A stretch of 64,000 bases of DNA from Paractinoplanes lichenicola. GTDB taxonomy: Bacteria > Actinomycetota > Actinomycetes > Mycobacteriales > Micromonosporaceae. Made by a program: the position numbers and the translations under genes. Within the stretch, counting starts at the first letter, position 1. Each line of letters starts with the position of its first letter. The stretch is taken from positions 1 to 64,000 of the forward strand of contig NZ_JAENHO010000023.1 of NCBI RefSeq assembly GCF_016785085.1, read 5' to 3'. Below the pieces are notes generated by a model. That model was not told the origin of the DNA, did no database searches, and saw nothing but the letters and a program-made list of their open reading frames with translations. This document shows positions 41,551 through 50,218 of the stretch, piece after piece.

Positions 41551-41874
41551 ATGCGGCCCGGTGGACAGCCGAACATGCAGCAGATCATGAAGCAGGCGCA
41601 GAAGATGCAGCAGCAGGTTGCGCAGGCTCAGGCTGAGCTGGCCGAGGCCGAGCTGACCGGCACTGCCGGCGGCGGGCTGGTGACCGTGACCGTGACGGGC
41701 CTCGGGGAATACAAGTCGGTCAAGATCGACCCGAAGGCCGTCGACCCGGAGGATGTCGAGACCCTGGAGGACCTGGTGCTGGCCGCGATCCACAACGCGG
41801 CCGAGGCGCAGCGGGCGCTCACCGAGGAAAAGATGGGTCCGGCCACCGGCGGCCTGTCCCTGCCGGGGTTCTGA
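41551..41874 (+). CDS. YbaB/EbfC nucleoid-associated protein
   Basis: 107 residues: MRPGGQPNMQQIMKQAQKMQ, QVAQAQAELAEAELTGTAGG, VTVTVTGLGEYKSVKID, DLVLAAIHNAAEAQ. This is the standard YbaB/EbfC dimer with two long helices and a beta sheet that binds DNA. ATG with GGAG upstream. It sits between dnaX and recR as in very many bacteria and is followed by recR after 4 bp. Confidence 0.95.
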   Translation: MRPGGQPNMQQIMKQAQKMQQQVAQAQAELAEAELTGTAGGGLVTVTVTGLGEYKSVKIDPKAVDPEDVETLEDLVLAAIHNAAEAQRALTEEKMGPATGGLSLPGF

Positions 41875-41878
41875 TCGC

Positions 41879-42472
41879 GTGTACGAAGGCGCCATCCAGG
41901 ATCTGATCGACGAGCTGGGGCGGCTGCCGGGCGTCGGCCCGAAAAGCGCCCAGCGGATCGCCTTTCACGTCCTGTCCGCGGACCCGGCCGACGTCAACCG
42001 GCTGTCCACCGCCCTGCGCAAGGTCAAGGAGCTCGTGCGGTTCTGCACGATCTGCTTCAACGTGGCCGAGTCGGAGCAGTGCCGGGTCTGCCGTGACCCG
42101 CGGCGCACCAACGAGGTGTTGTGCGTCGTCGAGGAGCCGAAGGACGTCGTGGCGATCGAGCGGACCGGCGAGTTCCGCGGCCGCTATCACGTGCTGGGCG
42201 GGGCCATCAATCCGCTCGAGGGCATCGGCCCCGACAATCTGCGCATTCGCGAGCTGCTGCAGCGGCTCGGCACGGGTGAGGTCAAAGAGTTGATCCTCGC
42301 CACTGACCCCAACACCGAGGGTGAGGCGACCGCGACGTATCTCGCCATCATGGTGAAGCCGATGGGGATTGCCGTCACACGTCTGGCAAGCGGTTTGCCT
42401 GTTGGTGGTGACCTTGAGTATGCGGACGAGATCACTCTGGGTCGTGCCTTCGAGGGGCGCCGCGCAGTCTAG
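41879..42472 (+). CDS. recR: Recombination mediator protein RecR
   Basis: 197 residues from a GTG (VYEGAIQDLIDELGRLPGVG). Helix-hairpin-helix at LPGVGPKSAQRIAFHVL, C4 zinc finger CTICFNVAESEQCRVC, Toprim domain with VVEEPKDVVAIE and ATDPNTEGEATATYLA. It works with RecF/RecO to load RecA at gaps. Operon with ybaB. Confidence 0.95.
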   Translation: MYEGAIQDLIDELGRLPGVGPKSAQRIAFHVLSADPADVNRLSTALRKVKELVRFCTICFNVAESEQCRVCRDPRRTNEVLCVVEEPKDVVAIERTGEFRGRYHVLGGAINPLEGIGPDNLRIRELLQRLGTGEVKELILATDPNTEGEATATYLAIMVKPMGIAVTRLASGLPVGGDLEYADEITLGRAFEGRRAV

Positions 42473-42879
42473 GCGTACGCAGGGTCACTGCATGATCACA
42501 ACGCGATAGCATTTTGGCCCGGAATTGCTCCTCGCACGTCATCTACACGGTAGTTTCCGTTTGGTCGGGGCCGCAGGTCACGGTCACATCACGACGGGGA
42601 CACGGAACCGCGCGTGTGCGGTCGGTGAACTTGACCTGAAGCACCGCAGTAGGTGAGTGTTCCTCCGATGGCGGCACACCCGCCGTCGAGTGCCTTCGTG
42701 GCGTCGGTCTGATCTGACCCATGCGACGAGGGTCGGCACTCGAGGCATGCGATAACCGATCGGTTGCCGTTCGCTGCGTGGGCCATCGTCATCCGGGTCT
42801 CGCGGGGGTTCTCCAGCCCTGCGCGCCGGGGGCCGTGGACTCATGCTCGGCCGGCCGCCGGGAGAGGACCGGCGCATAG
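42473..42879. other. Upstream region of the peptide transporter operon
   Basis: 407 bp without a convincing gene. It must hold the promoter of the operon beginning at 42880. A minus-strand frame of 67 codons (42589-42792) with several Cys residues has neither a start site nor a family and is not called. Confidence 0.45.
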
Positions 42880-43887
42880 ATGTCGCTTGGCCCAGAGGCG
42901 TCGGTCACCGACGAGAAGACCGCGCCTACCGCCGACGCGGCTGACCGCCCTGGCGAGCAGGCGATCGCCGGACGATCGCTCAAGCAGATCGCGTGGCGTC
43001 GCCTCAAGAAGGACAAGGTGGCGATCGCCGGTGCGTGCGTCGTCATCTTCCTCATCGTCGTGGCGATCCTGGCCCCGCTGCTGATCAAGCTGCTCGGTCA
43101 CCCGATCGACGAGTATCACAACGACGCGCTCGACACCGAGCTCGGCACCGGCCTGCCCAAGGGCGCGCTCGGCGGCATGAGCTGGGAATACCTGCTGGGC
43201 GTGGAGCCGCAGACCGGCCGTGACATCTTCAGCCGGATCATCTACGGCGCGCAGACCACGCTGACGGTCGCGTTCCTGTCGGCCTTCCTGTCGACGCTCT
43301 TCGGCACGATCTTCGGCCTGGCCGCGGGCTTCCTCGGCGGCTGGGTCGACTCGGTGATCAGCCGGATCATGGACTTCCTGCTGGCCTTCCCGCAGCTGCT
43401 GTTCGCCATCGCGCTGCTGTCGGTCCTGCCGGACGAGTTCTTCGGGCTCGGCCCCCGCTGGTCGCGGGTGGGCGTGCTGATCGGCGTCATCGGCTTCTTC
43501 GGCTGGCCGTACATCGGCCGCATCGTGCGCGGCCAGACGCTGTCGCTGCGCGAGCGCGAGTTCGTGGAGGCGTCGCGCAGCCTGGGCGCCCGCTCGGGCC
43601 GGATCCTGTTCCGGGAGCTGCTGCCCAATCTGGCCGCGCCGATCCTCGTCTACACGACGCTGATCATCCCGACCAACATCCTGACCGAGGCCGCCCTGAG
43701 CTTCCTCGGCGTCGGCATCCCGCCGCCGAACCCGTCCTGGGGCGGCATGTTGTCGGACGCGGTGCAGTTCTATCGCATCGACCCGATGTACATGATCATT
43801 CCGGGCTCCGTGATCTTCATTACCGTGCTCGCCTTCAACCTCTTCGGTGACGGCCTGCGCGACGCGCTCGACCCCAAGGCTCGCTGA
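42880..43887 (+). CDS. Oligopeptide ABC transporter permease (DppC/OppC type)
   Basis: 335 residues, about six membrane helices; N-terminal cytoplasmic part with the OppC-N pattern LKQIAWRRLKKDKVAIAGA. The binding-protein-dependent permease (EAA) loop is VEASRSLGARSGRILFRELLPN. It forms the membrane channel with the DppB-type partner at 45851. First gene of the operon, which is unusual; in most such operons the binding protein and the B permease come first. A GGAGAGG lies 12 bp before the ATG. Confidence 0.93.
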   Translation: MSLGPEASVTDEKTAPTADAADRPGEQAIAGRSLKQIAWRRLKKDKVAIAGACVVIFLIVVAILAPLLIKLLGHPIDEYHNDALDTELGTGLPKGALGGMSWEYLLGVEPQTGRDIFSRIIYGAQTTLTVAFLSAFLSTLFGTIFGLAAGFLGGWVDSVISRIMDFLLAFPQLLFAIALLSVLPDEFFGLGPRWSRVGVLIGVIGFFGWPYIGRIVRGQTLSLREREFVEASRSLGARSGRILFRELLPNLAAPILVYTTLIIPTNILTEAALSFLGVGIPPPNPSWGGMLSDAVQFYRIDPMYMIIPGSVIFITVLAFNLFGDGLRDALDPKAR

Positions 43888-43956
43888 GCCGGCGGGACGA
43901 AGAACCACGCAATTTCCGCGGACCGGCCGGGTTCGCTTTCGAGGAGGTAGGAACAG

Positions 43957-45732
43957 GTGGCACGCAAGACAAGGGTGCTGGCGGCGTCAGGCGTCGCTCT
44001 CGCACTCGGGCTGACCACCGCCGCGTGCGGTGGCGGCTCGGACGACGATGACAACGGCGGTACCGCTTCCAACGGCAAGTCGGAGTTCGGCGCCGCGATC
44101 ACCAGCGTGGTCAACCCGAGCACGACCAAGGGCGGCACGCTGAACCTGTGGTCGTCGCAGGACGCAGACAGCTGGGACCCGGCGCGTGGCTACTACGCCT
44201 TCGTCTGGAACCTCAACCGCCTCTACACCCGCAAGCTGGTGGACTACGCCGCCGCTCCGGGCAAGGACGGCCTGAAGGTCGTGCCCGACCTGGCCGAGGC
44301 CGAGCCGACGATCAGCGCGGACAAGCTGACCTACACCTTCAAGCTGCGCAGCGGCCTGAAGTGGGACGACGGCGCGCCCATCACGTCCAAGGACGTCAAG
44401 TACGGCGTCGAGCGGGTCTGGGCGACCGACGTGATCTCCGGCGGCCCCTACTACCTGCCGAACGTGCTCGACCAGGGCCAGAACTACAAGGGCCCGTACA
44501 AGGACACCGCGCCCGACAAGCTGGGCCTGAAGTCGGTCACCACGCCGGACGACTCGACGATCATCTTCAAGCTGGCCAAGCCGTACTCGGACTTCCTGTA
44601 CCTGCTGGCCATGCCCGGCTCCGGCCCGGTTCCGCAGAAGCGTGACACCGGCGCCCAGTACGGCCAGAAGCCCGCCGCCTCCGGCCCGTACATGTTCAAG
44701 TCGATCGCCCCCGGCAAGAGCGTGTCGTGGGTCCGGAACCCGAACTGGGACCCGGCCAGCGACCCGATCCGCAAGGCGCTGCCCGAGGCGATCAACCTGA
44801 CGATCACCACCAACGCCGACGACCTGGACAACCGTCTGCTCGCCGGCACGGCGGACCTCGACGTCGGCCAGACCGGCGTGCAGGCCGCGGCCCGCACCAA
44901 GCTGCTGACCGACAACAACCTGAAGGCGAACGCCGACGCCCCCAACACGGGCTTCCTCCGCTTCGCCGACATGACGCCGGTCGCGCCGCTGAACAACATC
45001 GAGTGCCGCAAGGCGGTCATCTACGCCGCCGACCCGACCTCGATCCAGACCGCTCGCGGTGGCCCGTACGCGGGTGGCGACATCGGCACCAGCATCCTGC
45101 CGCCGAACATCGCCGGCTCGGACACGAACTACGACCCGTACAACCGCAAGCAGGGCAAGCCGCAGCTGGACAAGGCCAAGGAGGCCCTGACCAAGTGTGG
45201 CCAGCCGAACGGCTTCAACGTGAAGATCGCCGCCCGTAACAACCGGGCCGCCGAGGTCAAGACCGCCGAGGCGCTGCAGGCGTCGCTCAAGGCGGCCGGC
45301 ATCACCGCCTCGATCGACCAGTACGACGGCGCGCAGGACTCGGCCATCGGTGGTTCGCCGGAGATCGTGAAGCAGCGCGGCTACGGCATCATCATCACCG
45401 GTTGGGGCGCGGACTACCCGAGTGGCGCCGGCTACATGCAGCCGCTCGCCGACAGCCGATTCATCACGAAGAACGGTAACTTCAACCGTTCGGAGATCAA
45501 GGACCCGGCGATCGACAAGCTGTTCGACGACGCCGCCGGCGAGACCGACCCGGCCAAGGCGGCCGAGATCTACAAGCAGATCAACCAGAAGGTCATGGAC
45601 GGCGCGTACGTTCTGCCGTTCGTGGTCGACAAGGCGCTCAACTACCGCAACCCGCGGCTGACGAACGCGTACGTGCACGAGTCCTTCGGCATGCTGGACT
45701 TCCAGGCGCTCGGCGTCAGCGACGGTAAGTGA
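43957..45732 (+). CDS. Peptide-binding lipoprotein of the ABC transporter (SBP family 5)
   Basis: 591 residues from a GTG after GAGGAGG. Lipobox LTTAACG, with lipidated Cys24, after a short signal. Family 5 features: GGTLNLWSSQDADSWDPARG, the SBP_bac_5 signature region around TYTFKLRSGLKWDDGAPITS, and GPYMFKSIAPGKSVSWVRNP. It captures peptides outside the membrane and hands them to the permeases. It is placed between the two permease genes. The very strong hairpin 60 bp after its stop may stabilise its mRNA. Confidence 0.93.
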   Translation: MARKTRVLAASGVALALGLTTAACGGGSDDDDNGGTASNGKSEFGAAITSVVNPSTTKGGTLNLWSSQDADSWDPARGYYAFVWNLNRLYTRKLVDYAAAPGKDGLKVVPDLAEAEPTISADKLTYTFKLRSGLKWDDGAPITSKDVKYGVERVWATDVISGGPYYLPNVLDQGQNYKGPYKDTAPDKLGLKSVTTPDDSTIIFKLAKPYSDFLYLLAMPGSGPVPQKRDTGAQYGQKPAASGPYMFKSIAPGKSVSWVRNPNWDPASDPIRKALPEAINLTITTNADDLDNRLLAGTADLDVGQTGVQAAARTKLLTDNNLKANADAPNTGFLRFADMTPVAPLNNIECRKAVIYAADPTSIQTARGGPYAGGDIGTSILPPNIAGSDTNYDPYNRKQGKPQLDKAKEALTKCGQPNGFNVKIAARNNRAAEVKTAEALQASLKAAGITASIDQYDGAQDSAIGGSPEIVKQRGYGIIITGWGADYPSGAGYMQPLADSRFITKNGNFNRSEIKDPAIDKLFDDAAGETDPAKAAEIYKQINQKVMDGAYVLPFVVDKALNYRNPRLTNAYVHESFGMLDFQALGVSDGK

Positions 45733-45792
45733 TCTCGCTCTGCCCTTAACGGCATCGGGTAATTCGAAGGGTTGGTGAAGGCCGCCCGGAGC

Positions 45793-45832
45793 GGGCGGGC
45801 ATCGGTTTCCGCAAGGAAGCCGGTGCCCGCCC
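45793..45832 (+). promoter_or_regulatory. Intercistronic 18-bp hairpin with GCAA tetraloop
   Basis: RNA from 45793-45810 pairs in all 18 positions (two G-U pairs) with 45815-45832 around a GCAA (GNRA) loop at 45811-45814. It has no T run after it. It lies 60 bp beyond the binding-protein stop and 18 bp before the next permease start. Such elements protect upstream mRNA from 3' exonucleases and lower downstream expression. Confidence 0.8.
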
Positions 45833-45850
45833 ATCCGATGGCCGAACGTC

Positions 45851-46852
45851 GTGCTGTCATACATCGTTCGTCGCGTGTTCAACGCGATCATCACGCTGCT
45901 GGTGGTGACTGCGGTCACGTTCGGCATCTTCTTCGCCATTCCGAAGGCGATCGGCACCGACCCGGCGTTGCTCTACATCGGCAAGCAGTCGGACCCGGCG
46001 GCCATCGAGGGCATCCGGCAGAAGATGGGGTTCGACGATCCCATCTACGTGCAGTACGGCAACTTCCTCAAGGGCATCGTGGCCGGCCGTGAATACTCCA
46101 ACGGCCCGGACGTTACCGACTGCCCGGCGCCGTGCCTGGGCTATTCGTTCTCGACCGACCAGGAAGTCACCCCGCTGCTGCTGGAGGACATCCCGGTCAC
46201 CCTGTCGCTCGCGCTCGGCGCGGCGGTGCTGTGGCTGATCATCGGCATCTCGTTCGGCGTGGTCTCGGCGCTCCGCAGAGGCTCGTTCGTCGACCGGGCC
46301 GCGATGACCACGGCACTGGCCGGCGTCTCCCTACCGGTCTATTTCACCGGTCTGCTCTCCTCGGCGATCTTCGTCTACGCGCTGGGCTGGCTCCCCGAGA
46401 GCAATTACAAACCGTTCACCGAGGATCCGGGTCAGTGGTTCACCAGCCTGATCCTGCCCTGGATCACGCTCGCGTTCCTGTTCGCGGCCACGTACGCCCG
46501 CCTGACGAGAGCCAACATGCTCGAGACGCTGGGCGAGGACTACGTGCGGACCGCGCGGGCCAAGGGCCTCACCGAGCGGGTGGTCATCGGCAAGCACGCC
46601 CTGCGGTCGGGCCTGACCCCGATCGTGACGATCTTCGGTCTGGACCTCGGCGCCCTGCTCGGCGGCGCCGTCCTCACCGAGAACGTCTTCAACCTGCGCG
46701 GCCTCGGCTATCAGGCGCTCAACGCGATCCGGCAGAACGACCTGCCCGTGATCCTGGGCGTGACGCTGATCGCCGCGTTCTTCATCGTCTTCGCGAACCT
46801 CATCGTCGACCTGGTCTACGGCTGGATCGACCCGCGCGTGCGACTGGCCTGA
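45851..46852 (+). CDS. Oligopeptide ABC transporter permease (DppB/OppB type)
   Basis: 333 residues, six helices. It begins MLSYIVRRVFNAIITLLVVT as DppB proteins do; the EAA loop is YVRTARAKGLTERVVIGKHALRSGL. It carries a Cys pair in the first outer loop (TDCPAPCLG). The GTG start has no strong ribosome site, in keeping with reduced expression after the hairpin. It pairs with the C-type permease at 42880. Confidence 0.93.
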   Translation: MLSYIVRRVFNAIITLLVVTAVTFGIFFAIPKAIGTDPALLYIGKQSDPAAIEGIRQKMGFDDPIYVQYGNFLKGIVAGREYSNGPDVTDCPAPCLGYSFSTDQEVTPLLLEDIPVTLSLALGAAVLWLIIGISFGVVSALRRGSFVDRAAMTTALAGVSLPVYFTGLLSSAIFVYALGWLPESNYKPFTEDPGQWFTSLILPWITLAFLFAATYARLTRANMLETLGEDYVRTARAKGLTERVVIGKHALRSGLTPIVTIFGLDLGALLGGAVLTENVFNLRGLGYQALNAIRQNDLPVILGVTLIAAFFIVFANLIVDLVYGWIDPRVRLA

Positions 46853-46863
46853 GGGAGAGTCAC

Positions 46864-47904
46864 GTGTCCATCGGCGCCACCAACGCCCGCCCGTTCCTCG
46901 AGATCAAAGACCTCGCCGTACGGTTCGAGACCGACGACGGCATCGTCCAGGCGGTCTCGGGCTCGACGTTCAGCCTCGAGGCCGGCCAGACCCTGGGCAT
47001 CGTCGGCGAGTCCGGCTCGGGCAAGAGCGTCACGTCGCTCGCCATCCTGGGCCTGCACCGCACCCGCAGCAACGCGAAGGTCAGCGGCGAGATCTGGCTC
47101 GAGGACCAGGAACTGGTCACCGCCACCGACGAGGACGTCCGCAAGCTGCGCGGCGGCAAGATGGCGATGATCTTCCAGGATCCGCTGAGCGCGATGCACC
47201 CGTACTTCACGGTCGGGTCGCAGATCGTCGAGGCGTACCGGGTGCACCACCCCGGTGTGAACAAAAAGGTCGCCCGCGAGCGCGCGATCGACATGCTGGC
47301 CCGGGTCGGCATCCCGCAGCCGGAGCGGCGCTTCAACGACTACGGTCACCAGTTCTCCGGCGGCATGCGGCAGCGCGCGATGATCGCGATGGCGCTGGTC
47401 AACGACCCCAAGCTGCTGATCGCCGACGAGCCCACCACGGCCCTCGACGTGACCGTGCAGGCGCAGATCCTCGACCTGATCCGCGACCTGCAGGAGGAGT
47501 TCCACTCCGCGGTCATCATGATCACCCACGACCTCGGCGTGGTGGCCGAGCTGGCCGACGACGTCCTGGTGATGTACGGCGGCAAGGTGATCGAGAAGGG
47601 CGCCGCGCTCGAGGTCTTCCAGAACCCGCAGCACCCGTACACGTGGGGCCTGCTGGGCTCGATGCCGCGTCTCGACCGCGAGGTGCGCGAGCGGCTCAAC
47701 CCGGTCAAGGGCTCGCCGCCCAGCCTGATCAACCTGCCCGACGGCTGCGCCTTCCACCCGCGCTGCCCGTACGCGGGACGCAACGGCAACCGGTCGTTCA
47801 CCGAGGTGCCCGAGCTGCGCGGCGACGCGCACAAGGTCGCCTGCCACCTGCCCTCGGAGGATCGCAACAAGATCTTCCAGGAGGAAGTGCTCCCGAACCT
47901 GTGA
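46864..47904 (+). CDS. Oligopeptide ABC transporter ATPase (DppD type)
   Basis: 346 residues from a GTG after GGGAGAG, 11 bp behind the permease. Walker A GESGSGKS, Q-loop MIFQDPLSAMHPY, signature FSGGMRQR, Walker B LLIADEPTTALD, H-loop THD, and the C-terminal oligopeptide extension with CAFHPRCPYA, whose Cys residues bind an iron-sulfur cluster in DppD/OppD proteins. It powers uptake together with the F subunit. Confidence 0.95.
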   Translation: MSIGATNARPFLEIKDLAVRFETDDGIVQAVSGSTFSLEAGQTLGIVGESGSGKSVTSLAILGLHRTRSNAKVSGEIWLEDQELVTATDEDVRKLRGGKMAMIFQDPLSAMHPYFTVGSQIVEAYRVHHPGVNKKVARERAIDMLARVGIPQPERRFNDYGHQFSGGMRQRAMIAMALVNDPKLLIADEPTTALDVTVQAQILDLIRDLQEEFHSAVIMITHDLGVVAELADDVLVMYGGKVIEKGAALEVFQNPQHPYTWGLLGSMPRLDREVRERLNPVKGSPPSLINLPDGCAFHPRCPYAGRNGNRSFTEVPELRGDAHKVACHLPSEDRNKIFQEEVLPNL

Positions 47905-47921
47905 GCGGAGAGAAAAAGACT

Positions 47922-48959
47922 ATGAGCGAGAACCTGCTCGAGGTCTCCGGCCTGGAGAAGCACTTCCCGATCACCAAGGGCCTGCTCAAGCGGCAGATCG
48001 GTGCGGTCCGCGCGGTCGACGGCATCGACCTGCAGGTGCGGGCGGGCGAGACGCTGGGCCTGGTCGGCGAGTCCGGCTGCGGCAAGTCGACGACCGGGCG
48101 CCTGTTCACCCGGATCCTGGAGCCGACCGGCGGCAAGGTCGTTTTCGAGGGCGAGGACATCTCGCACAAGAACGTCAGCCAGCTCCGGCCGCTGCGCCGC
48201 GACGTACAGATGATCTTCCAAGACCCGTACTCGTCGCTGAACCCGCGGCACACGGTCGGCGCGATCATCTCGGCGCCGCTGCAGATCCAGAACATCCCGA
48301 CGCCGCAGGGCCTCAAGAAGGCCGTGCAGGAGCTGCTCGAGCTGGTCGGCCTCAACCCGGAGCACTACAACCGCTATCCGCACGAGTTCTCCGGCGGCCA
48401 GCGCCAGCGCATCGGCATCGCGCGGGCGCTCGCCCTGCGGCCCAAGCTGATCGTCGCCGACGAGCCGGTCTCCGCGCTCGACGTGTCGATCCAGGCCCAG
48501 GTGGTCAACCTGCTCGACGACCTGCAGCGCGAGTTCGACCTGACGTACGTGTTCATCGCGCACGACCTGTCAGTGGTGCGGCACATCTCGGACCGGGTCG
48601 CCGTGATGTATCTGGGCAAGGTCGTGGAGATCGCCGAGCGCGACGAGCTCTACAAGAACCCCCGCCACCCGTACACGGTCGCCCTGATGTCCGCGGTGCC
48701 CGTGCCCGACCCGGCCCGCCGCGACCGGGCCCAGCGCGACCGGGTGCTGCTGACCGGCGACGTGCCGAGCCCGATCAACCCGCCGTCCGGCTGCCGGTTC
48801 CGCACCCGTTGCTGGAAGGCGCAGGACATCTGCGCCACGGAGGAGCCGCCGCTGACCGTCCGGCTCGAGGACCCGCAGTCGCACCTGACCGCGTGTCACT
48901 TCCCCGTCGTCGACGACGAGACGGTGGCCGGCCGCCGGCCCGCGGCCACCCCCGCCTGA
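47922..48959 (+). CDS. Oligopeptide ABC transporter ATPase (DppF type)
   Basis: 345 residues. Walker A GESGCGKST, MIFQDPYSSLNPRHTV, FSGGQRQRIGIARAL, Walker B LIVADEPVSALD, THD-equivalent AHD. The C-terminal extension CRFRTRCWKAQDIC matches the iron-sulfur region of the D/F subunits. ATG start, 17 bp after the D gene. It is the last gene of the operon, followed at once by a strong terminator. Confidence 0.95.
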   Translation: MSENLLEVSGLEKHFPITKGLLKRQIGAVRAVDGIDLQVRAGETLGLVGESGCGKSTTGRLFTRILEPTGGKVVFEGEDISHKNVSQLRPLRRDVQMIFQDPYSSLNPRHTVGAIISAPLQIQNIPTPQGLKKAVQELLELVGLNPEHYNRYPHEFSGGQRQRIGIARALALRPKLIVADEPVSALDVSIQAQVVNLLDDLQREFDLTYVFIAHDLSVVRHISDRVAVMYLGKVVEIAERDELYKNPRHPYTVALMSAVPVPDPARRDRAQRDRVLLTGDVPSPINPPSGCRFRTRCWKAQDICATEEPPLTVRLEDPQSHLTACHFPVVDDETVAGRRPAATPA

Positions 48960-48970
48960 CCCCGTACGCG

Positions 48971-49009
48971 AAAAAGGCCGTTCCACCCCGTGCGGGGCGG
49001 AACGGCCTT
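48971..49009. terminator. Bidirectional terminator between the dpp operon and the RTX operon
   Basis: AAGGCCGTTCC (48974-48984) pairs with GGAACGGCCTT (48999-49009), extended by an inner CCCCG/CGGGG. An A run (48971-48975) gives TTTTT after the stem on the minus strand, so it ends the minus-strand RTX transcript and probably also the dpp operon. Confidence 0.88.
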
Positions 49010-49022
49010 CGCCGTTACGCGG

Positions 49023-50144
49023 TCAGGAAACGCGAGAGACGCGCGCCACCAGCTGCTCGACCTCATCGATCTTGCTCTGGGTGGACTTGGCCCGGGCGGC
49101 CGCGATGGGGCCCGTGCCGATCAGCTCGCAGTTGAGCACGGTCTCGCCGGCCACCGGGTCGGCGCAGAAGTCCTCCGTGCCGCCGGCTCCGTTGAACGAG
49201 TCGGTGCCTTCGTTGCCGGCCAGGATGTCGTCGGCGTCGCCGGCCGCGAGCGCGTCGTTGCCCGGCCCGCCGAGCAGCATGTCCTCGCGGGCGGTGCCGA
49301 GCAGGCGGTCGCCGGCGTTGCCACCGATGATGACCTCGACCGTGCCGCTGATCGTGTCCTTCTCGCCGGTGCGGCCGTCGTCACCGGCGACACCGTCGGC
49401 GTCCGCGCTGACCGGCTTGGTGCGCTGGCTGTAGGTGACGATGTCCTGCGTGCCGGCGCCGCCGATGAGCGCGTCGGCATCCGCACCGGTGATGTCGGCC
49501 GACTCCAGGAGCACGTCGTCGTCGGCGCCGCCGTCCACGACGTCGTTGCCGGCCTCGCCCCACAGGCCGTCCTCGCCGTTGCCGCCGAGCAGACGGTCAC
49601 CGGCGGCCCCGCCGAACAGGAAGTCGTCGCCGTCGCCACCCGAGATGGCGTCGGCGCCGCCCTCGCCGCGCAGCGTGTCGCCGCCGCCGAGGCCCCAGAT
49701 CGAGTCGACGCCGTCGCCGCCGTAGACGTCGTCCTTGAGCGGACCACCGGTGATCTTGTCGTTGCCGGCCCGGCCCCAGGCGGTCATGCCCAGGCCGGAG
49801 TTGTTGATCAGGGTGTCGTTGCCGTCGCCGAGGTCGACGCGCACCCAGATCGGGGCGACCTTGAGGGCACAGTTGATTTTGGTGACGTCACCGCTGACCG
49901 CGGAGCAGCCCGTGCCCGCCTTGATGCCGTAGACGTCGTCCACGGTCACCCGGTTGCCCGAGCGGGTCAGCACCACGGTGTTGGCCTTGCCGGTGGCGGC
50001 GGTGTACGTGACGATGTTGCCCCCGACGACCTGGACGATGCCGGTCGTGGCGGCCTCGGCCGGGAGCGCGATCCAGGCGGCGCCCGCGACGGCGGCGGCA
50101 CTGATCGCGGCCGCACCGGTGCGGAGGGCAATGCGCTTGTTCAC
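49023..50144 (-). CDS. Secreted RTX-like calcium-binding repeat protein 1
   Basis: 373 residues from a GTG. Sec signal (NKRIALRTGAAAISAAAVAG, cleavage near AEAA), an N-terminal domain with two Cys (AGTGCSAVSGDVTKINC), then nonapeptide repeats of the GGxGxDxL/GNDxL type, and a C-terminal LNCE motif with a partner DFCADP. Such repeats bind calcium and form a beta-roll. A segment of 39 residues is identical to RTX-like protein 3. The Sec signal rather than a type I signal is usual in actinobacteria. The function is unknown; it is the last gene of the three. Confidence 0.85.
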   Translation of the reverse strand: MNKRIALRTGAAAISAAAVAGAAWIALPAEAATTGIVQVVGGNIVTYTAATGKANTVVLTRSGNRVTVDDVYGIKAGTGCSAVSGDVTKINCALKVAPIWVRVDLGDGNDTLINNSGLGMTAWGRAGNDKITGGPLKDDVYGGDGVDSIWGLGGGDTLRGEGGADAISGGDGDDFLFGGAAGDRLLGGNGEDGLWGEAGNDVVDGGADDDVLLESADITGADADALIGGAGTQDIVTYSQRTKPVSADADGVAGDDGRTGEKDTISGTVEVIIGGNAGDRLLGTAREDMLLGGPGNDALAAGDADDILAGNEGTDSFNGAGGTEDFCADPVAGETVLNCELIGTGPIAAARAKSTQSKIDEVEQLVARVSRVS

Positions 50145-50218
50145 GGCTGGTGTTTCCTCTCGTGAAGATCGAAGCGCAAGCATGATAGATCGATGCCCGC
50201 GCTTCCGCTGTCCCGTGG

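Noticed and set aside
42589..42792. Cys-containing 67-codon minus-strand frame upstream of the peptide transporter
   Set aside because: No start signal and no family; the region more plausibly carries the operon promoter.
42880..48959. Reading the transporter as nickel or metal-chelate specific
   Set aside because: The binding protein lacks clear metal-site features and the family 5 type is mostly peptide-specific; specificity left open.
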